Part shown: in pieces, positions 45,326 through 56,931 of the stretch
How the letters are laid out: each line of letters opens with the position of its first letter
How positions within the stretch are numbered: the first letter of the stretch is position 1
DNA from: Caldicellulosiruptor naganoensis
GTDB taxonomy: Bacteria; Bacillota; Thermoanaerobacteria; Caldicellulosiruptorales; Caldicellulosiruptoraceae
Assembly (NCBI RefSeq): GCF_026914285.1
Contig: NZ_CP113864.1
Coordinates: 347,501-411,500, forward strand
Length of the DNA: 64,000 nucleotides
Direction of reading: 5' to 3'
Position numbers and translations under genes: made by a program
The notes under the pieces: model-generated
What the model was told of the DNA's origin: nothing
What the model saw: the letters and a program-made list of their open reading frames with translations, nothing else
Databases searched by the model: none

Positions 45326-47677
45326 ATGAAGGTTGAAGATGTGAAAGGAAAGCTTTTCCAAGATAATTATATAGATATAGCTGTGGAGGAGTATTTAAAA
45401 TTTAAAGAAAGTAACGAATATGGAGAAAAATACAAAGAGCTGGTTTTGAAAAAACTCAATGATTATTTAAACAACAAAAGAATTACAGCAGAAAATGTCT
45501 TGGAAGTCATCAAAGAATTTCAAAATCAAAATCCCCCAAGCGGAAGTTTTGTTCATTGGAAATGTTTGTTTGATTTGTTCAATTTTGCAATGCAAGACCC
45601 TTTTAAAGTGGCTGAACTTTTAAACTTTTTATATGAAGACTCTGCAAATTTGAATCTGAGAATAAAAAGGTTTATAGATAGTGCTAAAGATTACAAACCC
45701 AGGGGCAGTTTTGGCACTCCACTTGTTGGATATTTATTGGCAGGATACGATATGCGTAGATATCCTTTGTATAAGGATGATGCTTTTAAAGATTTTCTTG
45801 AGTCATTTGGAATTGGTGAATTTTCAAAAGATGTCGCTGAGAAGTATTACAATTACTACTCAATATGTGAAATTTTGACAGATTACTTTGTACAAAAAGG
45901 CTATATGAAAAACCCTTCTATGTTAGATACTCAAGATTTTATTTTCTGTGTCACATCTTACAAACAGTTAATGTGTAAGATAGCTGTCAAGTATCTGTAT
46001 GGTCATGCAAAAATGCTTCATACTTTTGAAAAGGATATTACAGAATTTATTGATTATATTAATAATCTTCCAGAAGATTATATTGCGTACTTAAAAAATA
46101 AATATTCAGAAAAAGAAAAAGTAAATCTCATAAGATTCGAGGTTGCTGATATGATTTTGCAAAACAAGAAGATAACAGTTGAAGATTTTGAGAAGCTGAA
46201 AAATGACATTCAAAACAAATCAGAAAAAAATATCTTAAAATCCTGGTCTGATTTTGGAATTTTATTTCCCTTCTATTATGACAGATTCAAGGAAAAAGTA
46301 AATATTGAGTTAAAGAAAATTTACAATGCTTTAAAGTCAATAGAACACTTTTCTGATTTTGAATTCAAAGAAAACAAATACATCTGCGACTTTGAAGGAC
46401 CGGCTAATTTTGGATCTTCAATATGTGGGATTGCTTTGTATCCTAAGGATAAAGAGACACACAAAACATCAGCACAACTGCTTTTTGATGTGAGTGCAAA
46501 AGGAGTGAGATATGGCCTTTATGTTGGTTCAAAATTGCAACGAAGAATAAATGGGAAAACAGAGGATATTGAGATTATTACAAATATAGAAGATTTTTCT
46601 TTTTCAAAGGTTGAAGAAAAGCTTGTTGATGTTTTTGATAGATTCAAAGAGCTTAATTATTTGGAACAACACAATGAAGTGAGTACTCAGGAAGGAAAGA
46701 AGCTTGAAATAAGTGTTGATTTTGACAAAACCCTAAGAATAGAAAATTTATTTTTCGAAGATGAAGAGGTTTTACTCAAAAGAATCTCCACAGCACTAAA
46801 ATCTGGTAAGCATATAATCTTGATTGGTCCACCTGGAACTGGCAAGACAAAATTGGCAAAAGAAATATGCAAAAGTTATGGTGTTGAGTATGAAATGGTT
46901 ACAGCTATGTCGGATTGGTCAACATATGATACAATTGGCGGATATAAGCCTGACATTGATGGAAGTCTGTTCTTTGATGAAGGAGTATTCTTGAGGCTTT
47001 TTAAAGACAAAAATAGTAAAACACTTACCAATAAATGGCTAATCATTGATGAAATTAACAGAGCAGATATAGACAAGGCATTTGGCGCTCTTTTTTCAGT
47101 GATAACAGGTCAAAGGGTAATTCTGAGTTTTAAGACCAAGGAAGGAGAAAACATAATTGTAAGGCCTCAAGAGGGTGATGACGATATCTATCCCAAAGAC
47201 CATGAATATATAGTGCCGAGAGATTTTAGAATAATTGGGACAATGAATACATATGACAAAACTTCTCTTTATGAGATGAGCTATGCATTCATGAGAAGAT
47301 TTGCCTTCATTCCTGTTACCATTCCCAAAAACATTGATGGTGAACTTGTAGAGAAGTATTTAAGAATTTGGGGAATAGAAGACAAGAGCATTAACAACAT
47401 TAGCTTAAAAGAGGGTTTAGCAAAGGTTTGGGAAATTACTAATAGATATCGAAAAATTGGGCCAGGAATTGTTGAAGATGTAGCAAGATATGTAAGCATT
47501 GAAGGGGATTATACTTCTGCAGTAATTTTGTATATTTTACCACAGTTTGAAGGACTTTTAGAAAATGAGATAAAAAACTTTGTGGAAGAATTATGTCAAA
47601 GTGAAGTCGATGATTTTGCAAAGCAGAAAGAAAAGTTAAAAGATTTTGTAAGTGATTTTTTTGGCATTAGCTTTTGA
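45326..47677 (+). CDS. McrB-like AAA+ NTPase of a two-gene restriction system
   Basis: 783 residues. Residues about 485-720 form the McrB-type AAA domain: Walker A GPPGTGKTKLAKEIC, Walker B WLIIDEINRADIDKAFG (the IDEINRA form is characteristic of McrB), sensor GTMNTYDKTSLYEMSYAFMRRF. The N-terminal 480 residues carry the target-recognition function; residues about 350-440 (SSICGIALYPKDKETHKTSA, GVRYGLYVGSKLQRR) vaguely recall DUF3578/MrcB_N, and the rest is unrecognised. McrB in E. coli hydrolyses GTP; which nucleotide is used here is unknown. The nuclease partner follows 15 bases downstream. Confidence 0.85.
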   Translation: MKVEDVKGKLFQDNYIDIAVEEYLKFKESNEYGEKYKELVLKKLNDYLNNKRITAENVLEVIKEFQNQNPPSGSFVHWKCLFDLFNFAMQDPFKVAELLNFLYEDSANLNLRIKRFIDSAKDYKPRGSFGTPLVGYLLAGYDMRRYPLYKDDAFKDFLESFGIGEFSKDVAEKYYNYYSICEILTDYFVQKGYMKNPSMLDTQDFIFCVTSYKQLMCKIAVKYLYGHAKMLHTFEKDITEFIDYINNLPEDYIAYLKNKYSEKEKVNLIRFEVADMILQNKKITVEDFEKLKNDIQNKSEKNILKSWSDFGILFPFYYDRFKEKVNIELKKIYNALKSIEHFSDFEFKENKYICDFEGPANFGSSICGIALYPKDKETHKTSAQLLFDVSAKGVRYGLYVGSKLQRRINGKTEDIEIITNIEDFSFSKVEEKLVDVFDRFKELNYLEQHNEVSTQEGKKLEISVDFDKTLRIENLFFEDEEVLLKRISTALKSGKHIILIGPPGTGKTKLAKEICKSYGVEYEMVTAMSDWSTYDTIGGYKPDIDGSLFFDEGVFLRLFKDKNSKTLTNKWLIIDEINRADIDKAFGALFSVITGQRVILSFKTKEGENIIVRPQEGDDDIYPKDHEYIVPRDFRIIGTMNTYDKTSLYEMSYAFMRRFAFIPVTIPKNIDGELVEKYLRIWGIEDKSINNISLKEGLAKVWEITNRYRKIGPGIVEDVARYVSIEGDYTSAVILYILPQFEGLLENEIKNFVEELCQSEVDDFAKQKEKLKDFVSDFFGISF

Positions 47678-47692
47678 CAATGGGTGATAGTT

Positions 47693-48991
47693 ATGAAAAC
47701 ACCAAAGGAAGTACTTTATGAAGCCATTAAAGACCATTTAATTATTTACCTCAAATCCGGCAAATTGTCACTGTTTACTTTTTTAAACAAATTGAATTTG
47801 AATATTCATAGGATAGAAGACCTATTGAAAATTCATTTTTTACTAAAATCAGAAGTGAGAGATTTTGTATTAAATCTTCCAAGTATGCTAAGAAAATTAA
47901 AAGTCTCAACCATTCTAAGTGAAGAAACAAATCATGTTCAAGTTAAAGGTCAGATAAATTGGCAGAAGACACTTATAAAGAGGTTTAACCAAAATTGTAA
48001 AGATTCAACACTCTTGTGTTGCAATCAGACAAATAAACTGTATAGTACAAAGGAAAACCTTGTTTTGAAGGAATTCGTAAGAGTATTGTATGAAACTATA
48101 TTTCTGGATATTGGTATGGAAAGGTTTACTAAATTTGAATGGTATGAAAGGGGAAAAGAGATAAATAAAATTGTTAAGGAACTGTATGAAAAAAATTCAT
48201 ACTTAAGTAAAATAGACCTTAACCATGCAAAGATAACAGATAGAATGATTGAAATGGTTTCAAAGCACAGAAATAATTTATATAGCCAAGCTGCAAAGCT
48301 TTTAAGAGAATATAGAAGAGTTGTGCGGCTTGATTTAGAAGAGGAAGAAATAAAAAATCTATTTGAGAAAACTTTTATTGAAGTGGCTGATGACAGTACG
48401 TTGTTTGAACTCTACTGGATAATTAGAATTTTGAGGGATAACGCTTCAGATGAAAAGTTATTTGTTGTAGATGGGAAAAATAATAAAATTGCTATGTGGG
48501 AAGATGAGGTATTTGAGTATCATCTTTATCACAATGTTTCTAATTTAAAAGACATTATGTTTAAAGTGGGGTTTGAAGAGGTGGAAGATGTAGATAATGA
48601 GTATTTCAAAAGATATACAAATGCAAAGAAAATGGCTAAACAACTGGCTCTTTGTATTTTTGGCAGCAGAGATATTTCTGATGACAGTTTTTGGAGTGGT
48701 AGGCCTGATATTCTAATAGAAATTCGCAATAAAGACAATGGCGAATTGATGAAATTGGTAATTGGAGAGGTGAAATATACTACAGATAGGGAATACATGA
48801 TGGAAGGCCTTTACCAGTTATTAGAATACATCTATTTTGTGAAACAAAATGGTAAATATCTCTTTAACAATCAGAAAAATAGAGTTGAACTTCAAGGTAT
48901 TCTTTTTGTTGATAACATTGAATTTATACCTCTTGAAAAAAACTACTGGATTAAAATTTATACTCCACACTCCAGTAAAGTTATTCTCTGA
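47693..48991 (+). CDS. McrC-like PD-(D/E)XK nuclease subunit
   Basis: 432 residues from ATG 47693 (gggtgat just upstream; GTG 47684 possible). The C-terminal nuclease core shows the catalytic Asp in FWSGRPDILIEIRN and Glu-x-Lys in LVIGEVKYTTDREYM, followed by the Gln-Tyr helix EGLYQLLEYIYFV. The N-terminal half is helical with DUF2357-like features (YSTKENLVLKEFVRVLYETI, LYSQAAKLLREYRRVV). With the upstream AAA protein it forms a DNA-cleaving defence complex against modified foreign DNA, by analogy with McrBC (type IV restriction). Confidence 0.82.
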   Translation: MKTPKEVLYEAIKDHLIIYLKSGKLSLFTFLNKLNLNIHRIEDLLKIHFLLKSEVRDFVLNLPSMLRKLKVSTILSEETNHVQVKGQINWQKTLIKRFNQNCKDSTLLCCNQTNKLYSTKENLVLKEFVRVLYETIFLDIGMERFTKFEWYERGKEINKIVKELYEKNSYLSKIDLNHAKITDRMIEMVSKHRNNLYSQAAKLLREYRRVVRLDLEEEEIKNLFEKTFIEVADDSTLFELYWIIRILRDNASDEKLFVVDGKNNKIAMWEDEVFEYHLYHNVSNLKDIMFKVGFEEVEDVDNEYFKRYTNAKKMAKQLALCIFGSRDISDDSFWSGRPDILIEIRNKDNGELMKLVIGEVKYTTDREYMMEGLYQLLEYIYFVKQNGKYLFNNQKNRVELQGILFVDNIEFIPLEKNYWIKIYTPHSSKVIL

Positions 48992-49020
48992 CCAAAGAAC
49001 CAACTAAATAAATGTTCACA

Positions 49021-49049
49021 TTGTTATTTTTCGAACATAGGTATATAAT
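49021..49049 (+). promoter_or_regulatory. Promoter of glmM
   Basis: TTGTTA at 49021-49026, 17-bp spacer, TATAAT at 49044-49049; glmM starts 43 bases later. Confidence 0.6.
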
Positions 49050-49091
49050 AGATAAAGTAATAAATCACTTTCATATGAAAGGGGGACGAGA

Positions 49092-50441
49092 ATGGGAAAA
49101 CTTTTTGGGACAGATGGTGTGAGAGGCGTTGCAAATAAAGAACTTACATGCGAACTTGCGTTTGACTTGGGAAGGGCTGGAGCGTATGTGCTCACTGAAA
49201 CTAAGCAAAAGCCCAAAATTTTAATCGGCAAGGACACAAGAATCTCATGTGATATGCTGGAAGCTGCCCTTTGTGCCGGACTTACATCTGTCGGAGCAGA
49301 TGTGTACTTAGCAGGAGTTGTCACAACACCTGCAATAGCTCACTTGGTAAAATCCCACGGGTTTGATGCAGGGATTATGATCTCCGCATCACACAATCCT
49401 TATGAATTCAACGGTATTAAGTTTTTTAATTCCCAGGGCTTCAAGCTTTCTGACCAGATTGAAGAAAAAATTGAGGACATTATTTTAAACAAAAAATGGG
49501 ATGAGGTTCCACACGCTCAATTTGATGCGATAGGCAGGGTAAATAAGGTTGACCTTAAAAAGGACTATCAAGAATACTTAAAATCAACATTAAATGGTGC
49601 AAGCTTCAAAGGACTTAAGATTGTCATTGACTGTGCAAATGGTGCAGCATATAAAATAGCTCCAGAGGTTTTTGAAGAACTTGGTGCAGAGGTTGTAGTA
49701 ATAAACAACCAGCCAGATGGTACAAACATCAACAAAGAGTGTGGCTCTACACACCTCAAAATGCTCCAGCAAGAAGTTGTTAAAAACAAAGCTGACTTTG
49801 GCATTGCATATGATGGTGATGCAGACAGGACGCTTTTTGTTGATGAAGAGGGCAATACTATTGATGGGGACAAAATAATGCTTCTTTTAGCACAAAACCT
49901 AAAACAGCAGGGAAGACTAAGTCGCAACACCTTGGTTGTGACAGTCATGAGCAACATGGGACTTTTTGTTGCAGCAAAAGAACTTGGCATCAACCTCGAA
50001 GTTACAAAAGTTGGAGACAGGTATGTTCTTGAAAAGATGCTCGAAAACGGGTATTCAATTGGCGGCGAGCAGTCAGGCCACATAATACTTTTAGACTTTG
50101 CAACAACAGGCGATGGAATTTTAACCAGCCTTCAGCTGACAAAGATTATAAAAGAGAGTGGTAAAAAGCTTTCTGACCTTGCAAAGATCATGAGGGTATA
50201 TCCTCAGGTGCTTGTAAACGCTAAGGTTGAAAATAGAAAGAAAGACCTTTATTCAAAAGACCCTGTAATTTTAGAGGCAATCAAGAAGGTTGAAGAAAAG
50301 CTAAACGGCAAAGGAAGAGTCTTGATAAGACCATCTGGCACAGAGCCTTTAATCAGGGTAATGATTGAAGGTGAAGACTATGAAGAGATTAAAAAAGATG
50401 CAGATAATCTTGCAAGCTTGATTGAGTCAAGGCTTTCATAA
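49092..50441 (+). CDS. glmM: Phosphoglucosamine mutase
   Basis: 449 residues. Interconverts glucosamine 6-phosphate and 1-phosphate on the route to UDP-GlcNAc for peptidoglycan. Start MGKLFGTDGVRGVANKELT; phosphoserine loop ISASHNPYEFNGIKFF; metal loop DGDADRTLFVDEEG; sugar loop GGEQSGHII; phosphate-binding RPSGTEPLIRVMIEG. Ribosome site aaaggggg. The next gene is glmS, the preceding step of the pathway, with a glmS ribozyme in between. Confidence 0.95.
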   Translation: MGKLFGTDGVRGVANKELTCELAFDLGRAGAYVLTETKQKPKILIGKDTRISCDMLEAALCAGLTSVGADVYLAGVVTTPAIAHLVKSHGFDAGIMISASHNPYEFNGIKFFNSQGFKLSDQIEEKIEDIILNKKWDEVPHAQFDAIGRVNKVDLKKDYQEYLKSTLNGASFKGLKIVIDCANGAAYKIAPEVFEELGAEVVVINNQPDGTNINKECGSTHLKMLQQEVVKNKADFGIAYDGDADRTLFVDEEGNTIDGDKIMLLLAQNLKQQGRLSRNTLVVTVMSNMGLFVAAKELGINLEVTKVGDRYVLEKMLENGYSIGGEQSGHIILLDFATTGDGILTSLQLTKIIKESGKKLSDLAKIMRVYPQVLVNAKVENRKKDLYSKDPVILEAIKKVEEKLNGKGRVLIRPSGTEPLIRVMIEGEDYEEIKKDADNLASLIESRLS

Positions 50442-50484
50442 GACTTTTTAGGCCAAGTTAAAAAGGCCTTTTAAACTAAAGGCT

Positions 50485-50670
50485 TTTTCAAAGCGCCAGG
50501 ACCTCTGGAAATTATAGCGCTATTGCCTTTGCGTATTTTTTCCAGAGGTTGACGAGGACTGGGGAGAATCGAGGTTTTCGGCGGGTGCCCCAGCGGGGTT
50601 TTGCCTTTTTCCCTCGTGACTTTCTGCTACAAACCCCGGAAGGCAACTTCTGGGACAAAGGCAGAAAGAA
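50485..50670 (+). ncRNA. glmS ribozyme (GlcN6P-activated self-cleaving RNA)
   Basis: Lies in the leader of glmS. The cleavage-site core AGCGCCAGGAC is at 50492-50502 (cut expected between A50492 and G50493). P2 is formed by CCTCTGG and CCAGAGG; gacgaggactgggga, then ttcggcgggtgccccagcgg (the core pseudoknot) and the 3' domain ending tctgggacaaaggcag are all close to the consensus. It cleaves the mRNA when glucosamine 6-phosphate is abundant, lowering GlmS. A small hairpin aggcc...ggcct at 50450-50472 may first terminate glmM transcription. Confidence 0.92.
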
Positions 50671-50752
50671 AAAAGGCTTATATCCTTGTATTGGCTATGA
50701 GAAAATAGCAGCTTGGAAATTAAATATAAAGCTCAAGAGGAGGACAAAAACA

Positions 50753-52588
50753 ATGTGCGGAATTGTTGGCTATGTTGGTACAAAAAACTGTGTCCCTATT
50801 TTGCTCTCTGGGCTTAAAAGACTTGAGTACAGGGGATACGATTCTGCCGGTGTGGCAGTTATCGATATAGATAAATCAAAGATTGACATAGTAAAGACAA
50901 AAGGAAGACTTACCATTTTGGAAGAGAAGCTAAATCAAAATCCCATTGAAGGTTTTGTTGGGATTGGTCATACAAGGTGGGCAACACACGGTGAGCCATC
51001 TGATGAAAATTCGCACCCCCATGTGAGTCAAAGCGGCAAGATTGCAATTGTCCACAACGGAATCATAGAGAACTATTTGAAGCTAAAAGAATTTCTCATA
51101 AAAAAGGGTTACACTTTTTCATCTGATACAGACACTGAGGTTGTTGCTCATCTTATAGAGTATTACTATGACGGTGACATTTTAGATGCATTTATAAAGA
51201 CTCTTGAAAAGATTCAAGGGTCATATGCGCTTGGCGTTCTCTGCCTTGACAGACCGGATATGATACTTGCAGCAAGAAAAGACAGTCCATTAATTGTGGG
51301 ACTTGGCCAGGGTGAAAACTTCATAGCATCAGATATCCCAGCAATCCTTGAGTACACAAGAAATACCTATATTCTTGAAGAAAATGAGATTGCCATTGTG
51401 ACAAAGGATAAGGTAGAGATTGTAAACACTGAAAAAGAGCCAGTTAAAAAAGAGGTATTTCATGTTACATGGGATGTATCAAGTGCAGAAAAGGGCGGCT
51501 ATGAACATTTTATGATAAAAGAGATAATGGAACAACCCAAGGCTATCAGAGATACCTTGACAGGAAGGCTCCCAGATAGTGGTTTTGAAGTGAACCTTGA
51601 TGGAATTAATATTACAAAAGAAGATTTGCAAAAACTCAACAAAATATTTATCGTTGCATGCGGTACAGCATACCATGCGGGAATTGTCGGAAAACATGTC
51701 ATTGAAAAGCTCACAAGAATCCCTGTTGAGGTTGATATAGCAAGTGAGTTCAGATACAGAGACCCAATAGTAGATGAGAATACATTAACAATTGTAATTT
51801 CCCAGTCTGGTGAGACAATAGACACACTTGTTGCAATGAGAGAAGCAAAGGCAAGAGGTTCAAGAACGCTTGGGATTGTAAATGTTGTTGGGTCATCAAT
51901 TGCAAGAGAGGTAGATGACTGTCTTTATACATGGGCAGGACCAGAGATTGCGGTTGCATCAACCAAGGCTTACACAACACAGCTAATATGCCTGTATCTT
52001 ATTGCGCTTGACTTTGCAACAAAGCTTGGAACAATTTCTTATGAAGAGTTTGCAAATATCAGAGATGAGATAAAAAGACTTGCTGAAAAGGTTGAGTATG
52101 TTCTGACACACAAGGAGAACATTCAAAAATATGCATCAGAGCATTTCAATGCAAAAGACATCTTCTATTTAGGAAGAGGCTTGGACTTTGCAGTTGCAAT
52201 GGAAGGGTCTTTAAAACTCAAAGAGATTTCATACATTCACTCAGAAGCATATGCAGCAGGTGAGCTAAAACATGGAACAATAGCACTGATTGAAGACGGA
52301 ACATTTGTAATTGCGCTTGCAACACAAGAGAAGCTTTTTGAAAAGATGGTAAGCAACATAAAAGAGGTAAAATCCCGTGGTGCTGTTGTACTTTCTGTTG
52401 CGCAGGAAGGAAATACCGACATAGAAAATGTGTCAGACCATGTTTTGTATATTCCAAGAACGCTTGACATTTTAGCACCAGTTTTGACAGTTGTGCCACT
52501 GCAGCTTTTTGCATACTACACAGCAGTGCAAAGAGGCTGCGATGTTGACAAGCCAAGGAACTTGGCAAAAAGTGTGACTGTGGAATGA
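50753..52588 (+). CDS. glmS: Glutamine--fructose-6-phosphate aminotransferase
   Basis: 611 residues from ATG 50753; AAGAGGAGG ends 10 bases before it, and mature CGIVGYVGTKN begins with the Cys nucleophile. Upstream in-frame codons are ribozyme RNA, not protein. Glutaminase domain: RLEYRGYDSAGVAV, GHTRWATHGEPSDENSHPH. Isomerase domains: IVACGTAYHAGI, VISQSGETIDTLVAM, STKAYTTQL, GRGLDFAVAMEGSLKLKEIS, ELKHGTIALIEDGT and the end [12 protein letters not shown]. Makes glucosamine 6-phosphate. The last 28 codons and stop are duplicated at 54641-54726 by an IS1634-type insertion. Confidence 0.96.
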   Translation: MCGIVGYVGTKNCVPILLSGLKRLEYRGYDSAGVAVIDIDKSKIDIVKTKGRLTILEEKLNQNPIEGFVGIGHTRWATHGEPSDENSHPHVSQSGKIAIVHNGIIENYLKLKEFLIKKGYTFSSDTDTEVVAHLIEYYYDGDILDAFIKTLEKIQGSYALGVLCLDRPDMILAARKDSPLIVGLGQGENFIASDIPAILEYTRNTYILEENEIAIVTKDKVEIVNTEKEPVKKEVFHVTWDVSSAEKGGYEHFMIKEIMEQPKAIRDTLTGRLPDSGFEVNLDGINITKEDLQKLNKIFIVACGTAYHAGIVGKHVIEKLTRIPVEVDIASEFRYRDPIVDENTLTIVISQSGETIDTLVAMREAKARGSRTLGIVNVVGSSIAREVDDCLYTWAGPEIAVASTKAYTTQLICLYLIALDFATKLGTISYEEFANIRDEIKRLAEKVEYVLTHKENIQKYASEHFNAKDIFYLGRGLDFAVAMEGSLKLKEISYIHSEAYAAGELKHGTIALIEDGTFVIALATQEKLFEKMVSNIKEVKSRGAVVLSVAQEGNTDIENVSDHVLYIPRTLDILAPVLTVVPLQLFAYYTAVQRGCDVDKPRNLAKSVTVE

Positions 52589-52658
52589 TTTGAAAGAGAT
52601 TTTTATTTAAAGTAATAAAAGAGGCTGTCTAAAAAGATGAGGTGACAGCCTCTTTATT
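52503..52658. repeat. 156-bp direct repeat, left copy (target duplication 1)
   Basis: This stretch (end of glmS plus 40 bases of the IS1182-type left end) recurs at 54641-54796, exactly flanking the first IS1634-type element (52659-54640). It is a target-site duplication of 156 bp. Confidence 0.93.
52619..52658 (+). mobile_element. IS1182-type left end, separated copy, with hairpin
   Basis: AAGAGGCTGTCTAAAAA is the left inverted repeat of the IS1182-type element (right end near 58639). It forms a stem with GACAGCCTCTT, which, lying 30 bases after glmS and followed by tttatt, probably also terminates glmS transcription. This copy is cut off by the first IS1634-type insertion; the second copy is at 54757. 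Confidence 0.75.
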
Positions 52659-54796
<2,138 letters not shown>

Positions 54797-54851
54797 TTTA
54801 CTGTATTTACATTGTAAGATATTTATGATATAATATCTCAGAAATGATTAC

Positions 54852-54949
54852 ATAAGGAGGATTAATATGCCACGCAAACATGATAAAATAGTCTTCAAAG
54901 AATATAACCCCAACCAATTAATAATGCCAATCGACCCTGAAGCCTTTAT
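54852..54949. repeat. 98-bp direct repeat, left copy (target duplication 2)
   Basis: Starts ataaggaggattaatatg and ends gaagcctttat; recurs at 56932-57029, flanking IS1634 copy 2. It contains the ribosome site and first 27 codons of the IS1182 transposase (from ATG 54867), left here as a dead N-terminal fragment. Confidence 0.93.
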
Positions 54950-56931
54950 CTTGACTTTGTCAGTTAAGAGGTGTTTTTGAGCTAACAAAAAATAACAAAG
55001 TCTTAATTTATGCGGGTTTCAAGAAGAGAAAAATAAAAAATTTTAAAAAATGTAGGGACAAATTTTAGCTTAATATATACTGAATTTGCTTGACTTTTTA
55101 AATATTTTGTGGTACAATATAACAAACTATCTTCAAGGAGTTGCCATATGTTTGTCAAAATTACTAATGCTGGCGGTTATCAGTATGTTAGGTTAGTCGA
55201 AAATTACCGTGAAAATGGTAAATTAAAGCAAAGAGTACTATTTAACTTTGGTAGACTTGATATTCTCAAAGATGACCCCGCTTTTAAAAACATTGTAAAA
55301 AAACTATCTGATATTGTCGCTGAAACAACTACTGAGAATGCAAAAGCTGTTACTATTGAATCTGAAGAAGATATTTCGGATGCAGTTGTAAAAAACTGGG
55401 GATACATTGTATACAGAAAGTTATGGCAGGAGCTTGAAATTGATAAGTTTTTAAAAGGGAAAGCAGCAAAAGAGAGAAAGATAAAATTTGATGTAGACAA
55501 AGTAAGTTTTTTAATGACCATACAGAGATTGATAGAGCCAATGAGCAAACTAAGAACTTATCATCAGAGAAGCAAATATTTTGGATTTGAAGAGGATATA
55601 GATTTGAATCAATTGTACAGGTGTTTAGATTTTCTTGACAGTGTAAAAGAAGATTTAGAGACATACCTGTATCAGAGAAATAAAGACTTATTTAAGATGG
55701 TAGTTGATGTAGTGTTTTATAATGTGACGACAATATACTTTGAGAGTTGTAGAGCGGATGAACTTAAAAATTTTGGGTTTAGCAAAGACAACAAGGTAAA
55801 TGAAGTGCAAGTTGTATTAGGGCTTTTGGTGGACAAAGAAGGCAGACCGATAGGGTATGAACTTTTTCCTGGTAATACGATAGATAGCAAGACGATGGTA
55901 AAGATACTGAGGAAGCTGAAGGAAAAATTTAGTATAGATAAGATAATAATAGTAGCAGACAAAGGGCTTAACAGCAGAATAAATTTAAAGATGATAAAAG
56001 AAGCTGGGTACGACTATATAGTAGCAAGCAGATTAAAGAATGCAAGTAAAGAAATTTTAGATGAAGTTTTTAATGAAGAAGGATATAAAAGACTTGATGG
56101 CAAAAGATGTTTGAATGCTGAAGAAATTTATGGTGATGAATTCAAATATAAGGTATTGGAAAGAACAAATATTGTCAAGGATGAAGAGGGTAAAGAGTTC
56201 AAAATAGAAGAGAATTTGATAATAACGTATTCAAGCAAGAGAGCCAAGAAAGACAAAGAAGACAGAGAGAGATTGGTAAGAAAAGCCAAAGAGCTTTTAG
56301 AGAACAAAGGAAGCATAACAGCCTTAGAAAAGAAAGGTGCAAGGAAATATTTGAAGAAGAAATCAAAATCAGAAGAATATGTATTGGATGAGGAAGCGAT
56401 AAAACGAGATGAGAAATTTGACGGTTATTATGCAATTCAAACGAGCAAAAAGGATATGGATGTAGAAGAGGTTTTAGGAGCATATCACGATTTATGGAAG
56501 ATAGAACAGTCATTCAGAGTAATGAAAAGCTGTTTAGAAGTGCGACCGATATATCACTTTACAGAAAGCAGAATAAAAGGACATTTTGTGATATGTTTTT
56601 TGGCATTTTTACTGCAAAGGACATTGGAATATATTTTGAGGAGAAAAGGTAAAGGAATAAGTAGTGAAAGGATAATGGAAGCAATATATTCAATGAACTT
56701 TTTTGAAATAGAGATAAAAGGGAAGAAATATTTGATAAAGCAAAAAATTGAGGGAGAAGCTGGAGATATACTGAATGTAATGAAGATAAAGGGTCCAAAA
56801 AACTTCATGACATATGAGGAAGGCTTAGAATTTATTGGTATTAGCAAATGATGTAGTGACAAAATTGAGGTCCATATTTTGTCAATCCCAGTCCTCCCAA
56901 GCTTTTTGAGCTTCAAACTGACAAAGTCAAG
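54950..56931 (+). mobile_element. IS1634-type insertion sequence, copy 2 (1982 bp)
   Basis: Same length and inverted repeats as copy 1, nearly identical sequence. It is inserted in the 5' part of the IS1182 transposase gene and flanked by a 98-bp direct repeat. Confidence 0.93.
55148..56851 (+). CDS. IS1634 family transposase, copy 2, with D192N change
   Basis: 567 residues, differing from copy 1 at four visible positions: Lys/Leu near residue 27 (ENGKLKQR), Asp to Asn at residue 192 (FYNVTTIYFES, codon 55721-55723), Thr to Ala in EEAIKRDEK and Gly to Glu in IEGEAGD. Residue 192 is the probable first catalytic Asp of the DDE triad, so this copy is likely inactive though full-length. It could still be mobilised by copy 1 protein. 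Confidence 0.92.
   Translation: MFVKITNAGGYQYVRLVENYRENGKLKQRVLFNFGRLDILKDDPAFKNIVKKLSDIVAETTTENAKAVTIESEEDISDAVVKNWGYIVYRKLWQELEIDKFLKGKAAKERKIKFDVDKVSFLMTIQRLIEPMSKLRTYHQRSKYFGFEEDIDLNQLYRCLDFLDSVKEDLETYLYQRNKDLFKMVVDVVFYNVTTIYFESCRADELKNFGFSKDNKVNEVQVVLGLLVDKEGRPIGYELFPGNTIDSKTMVKILRKLKEKFSIDKIIIVADKGLNSRINLKMIKEAGYDYIVASRLKNASKEILDEVFNEEGYKRLDGKRCLNAEEIYGDEFKYKVLERTNIVKDEEGKEFKIEENLIITYSSKRAKKDKEDRERLVRKAKELLENKGSITALEKKGARKYLKKKSKSEEYVLDEEAIKRDEKFDGYYAIQTSKKDMDVEEVLGAYHDLWKIEQSFRVMKSCLEVRPIYHFTESRIKGHFVICFLAFLLQRTLEYILRRKGKGISSERIMEAIYSMNFFEIEIKGKKYLIKQKIEGEAGDILNVMKIKGPKNFMTYEEGLEFIGISK

Noticed and set aside
50549-50752. Upstream extension of glmS (68 extra codons)
   Set aside because: This segment is the glmS ribozyme; the conserved protein starts with Cys after ATG 50753, which has a strong ribosome site.
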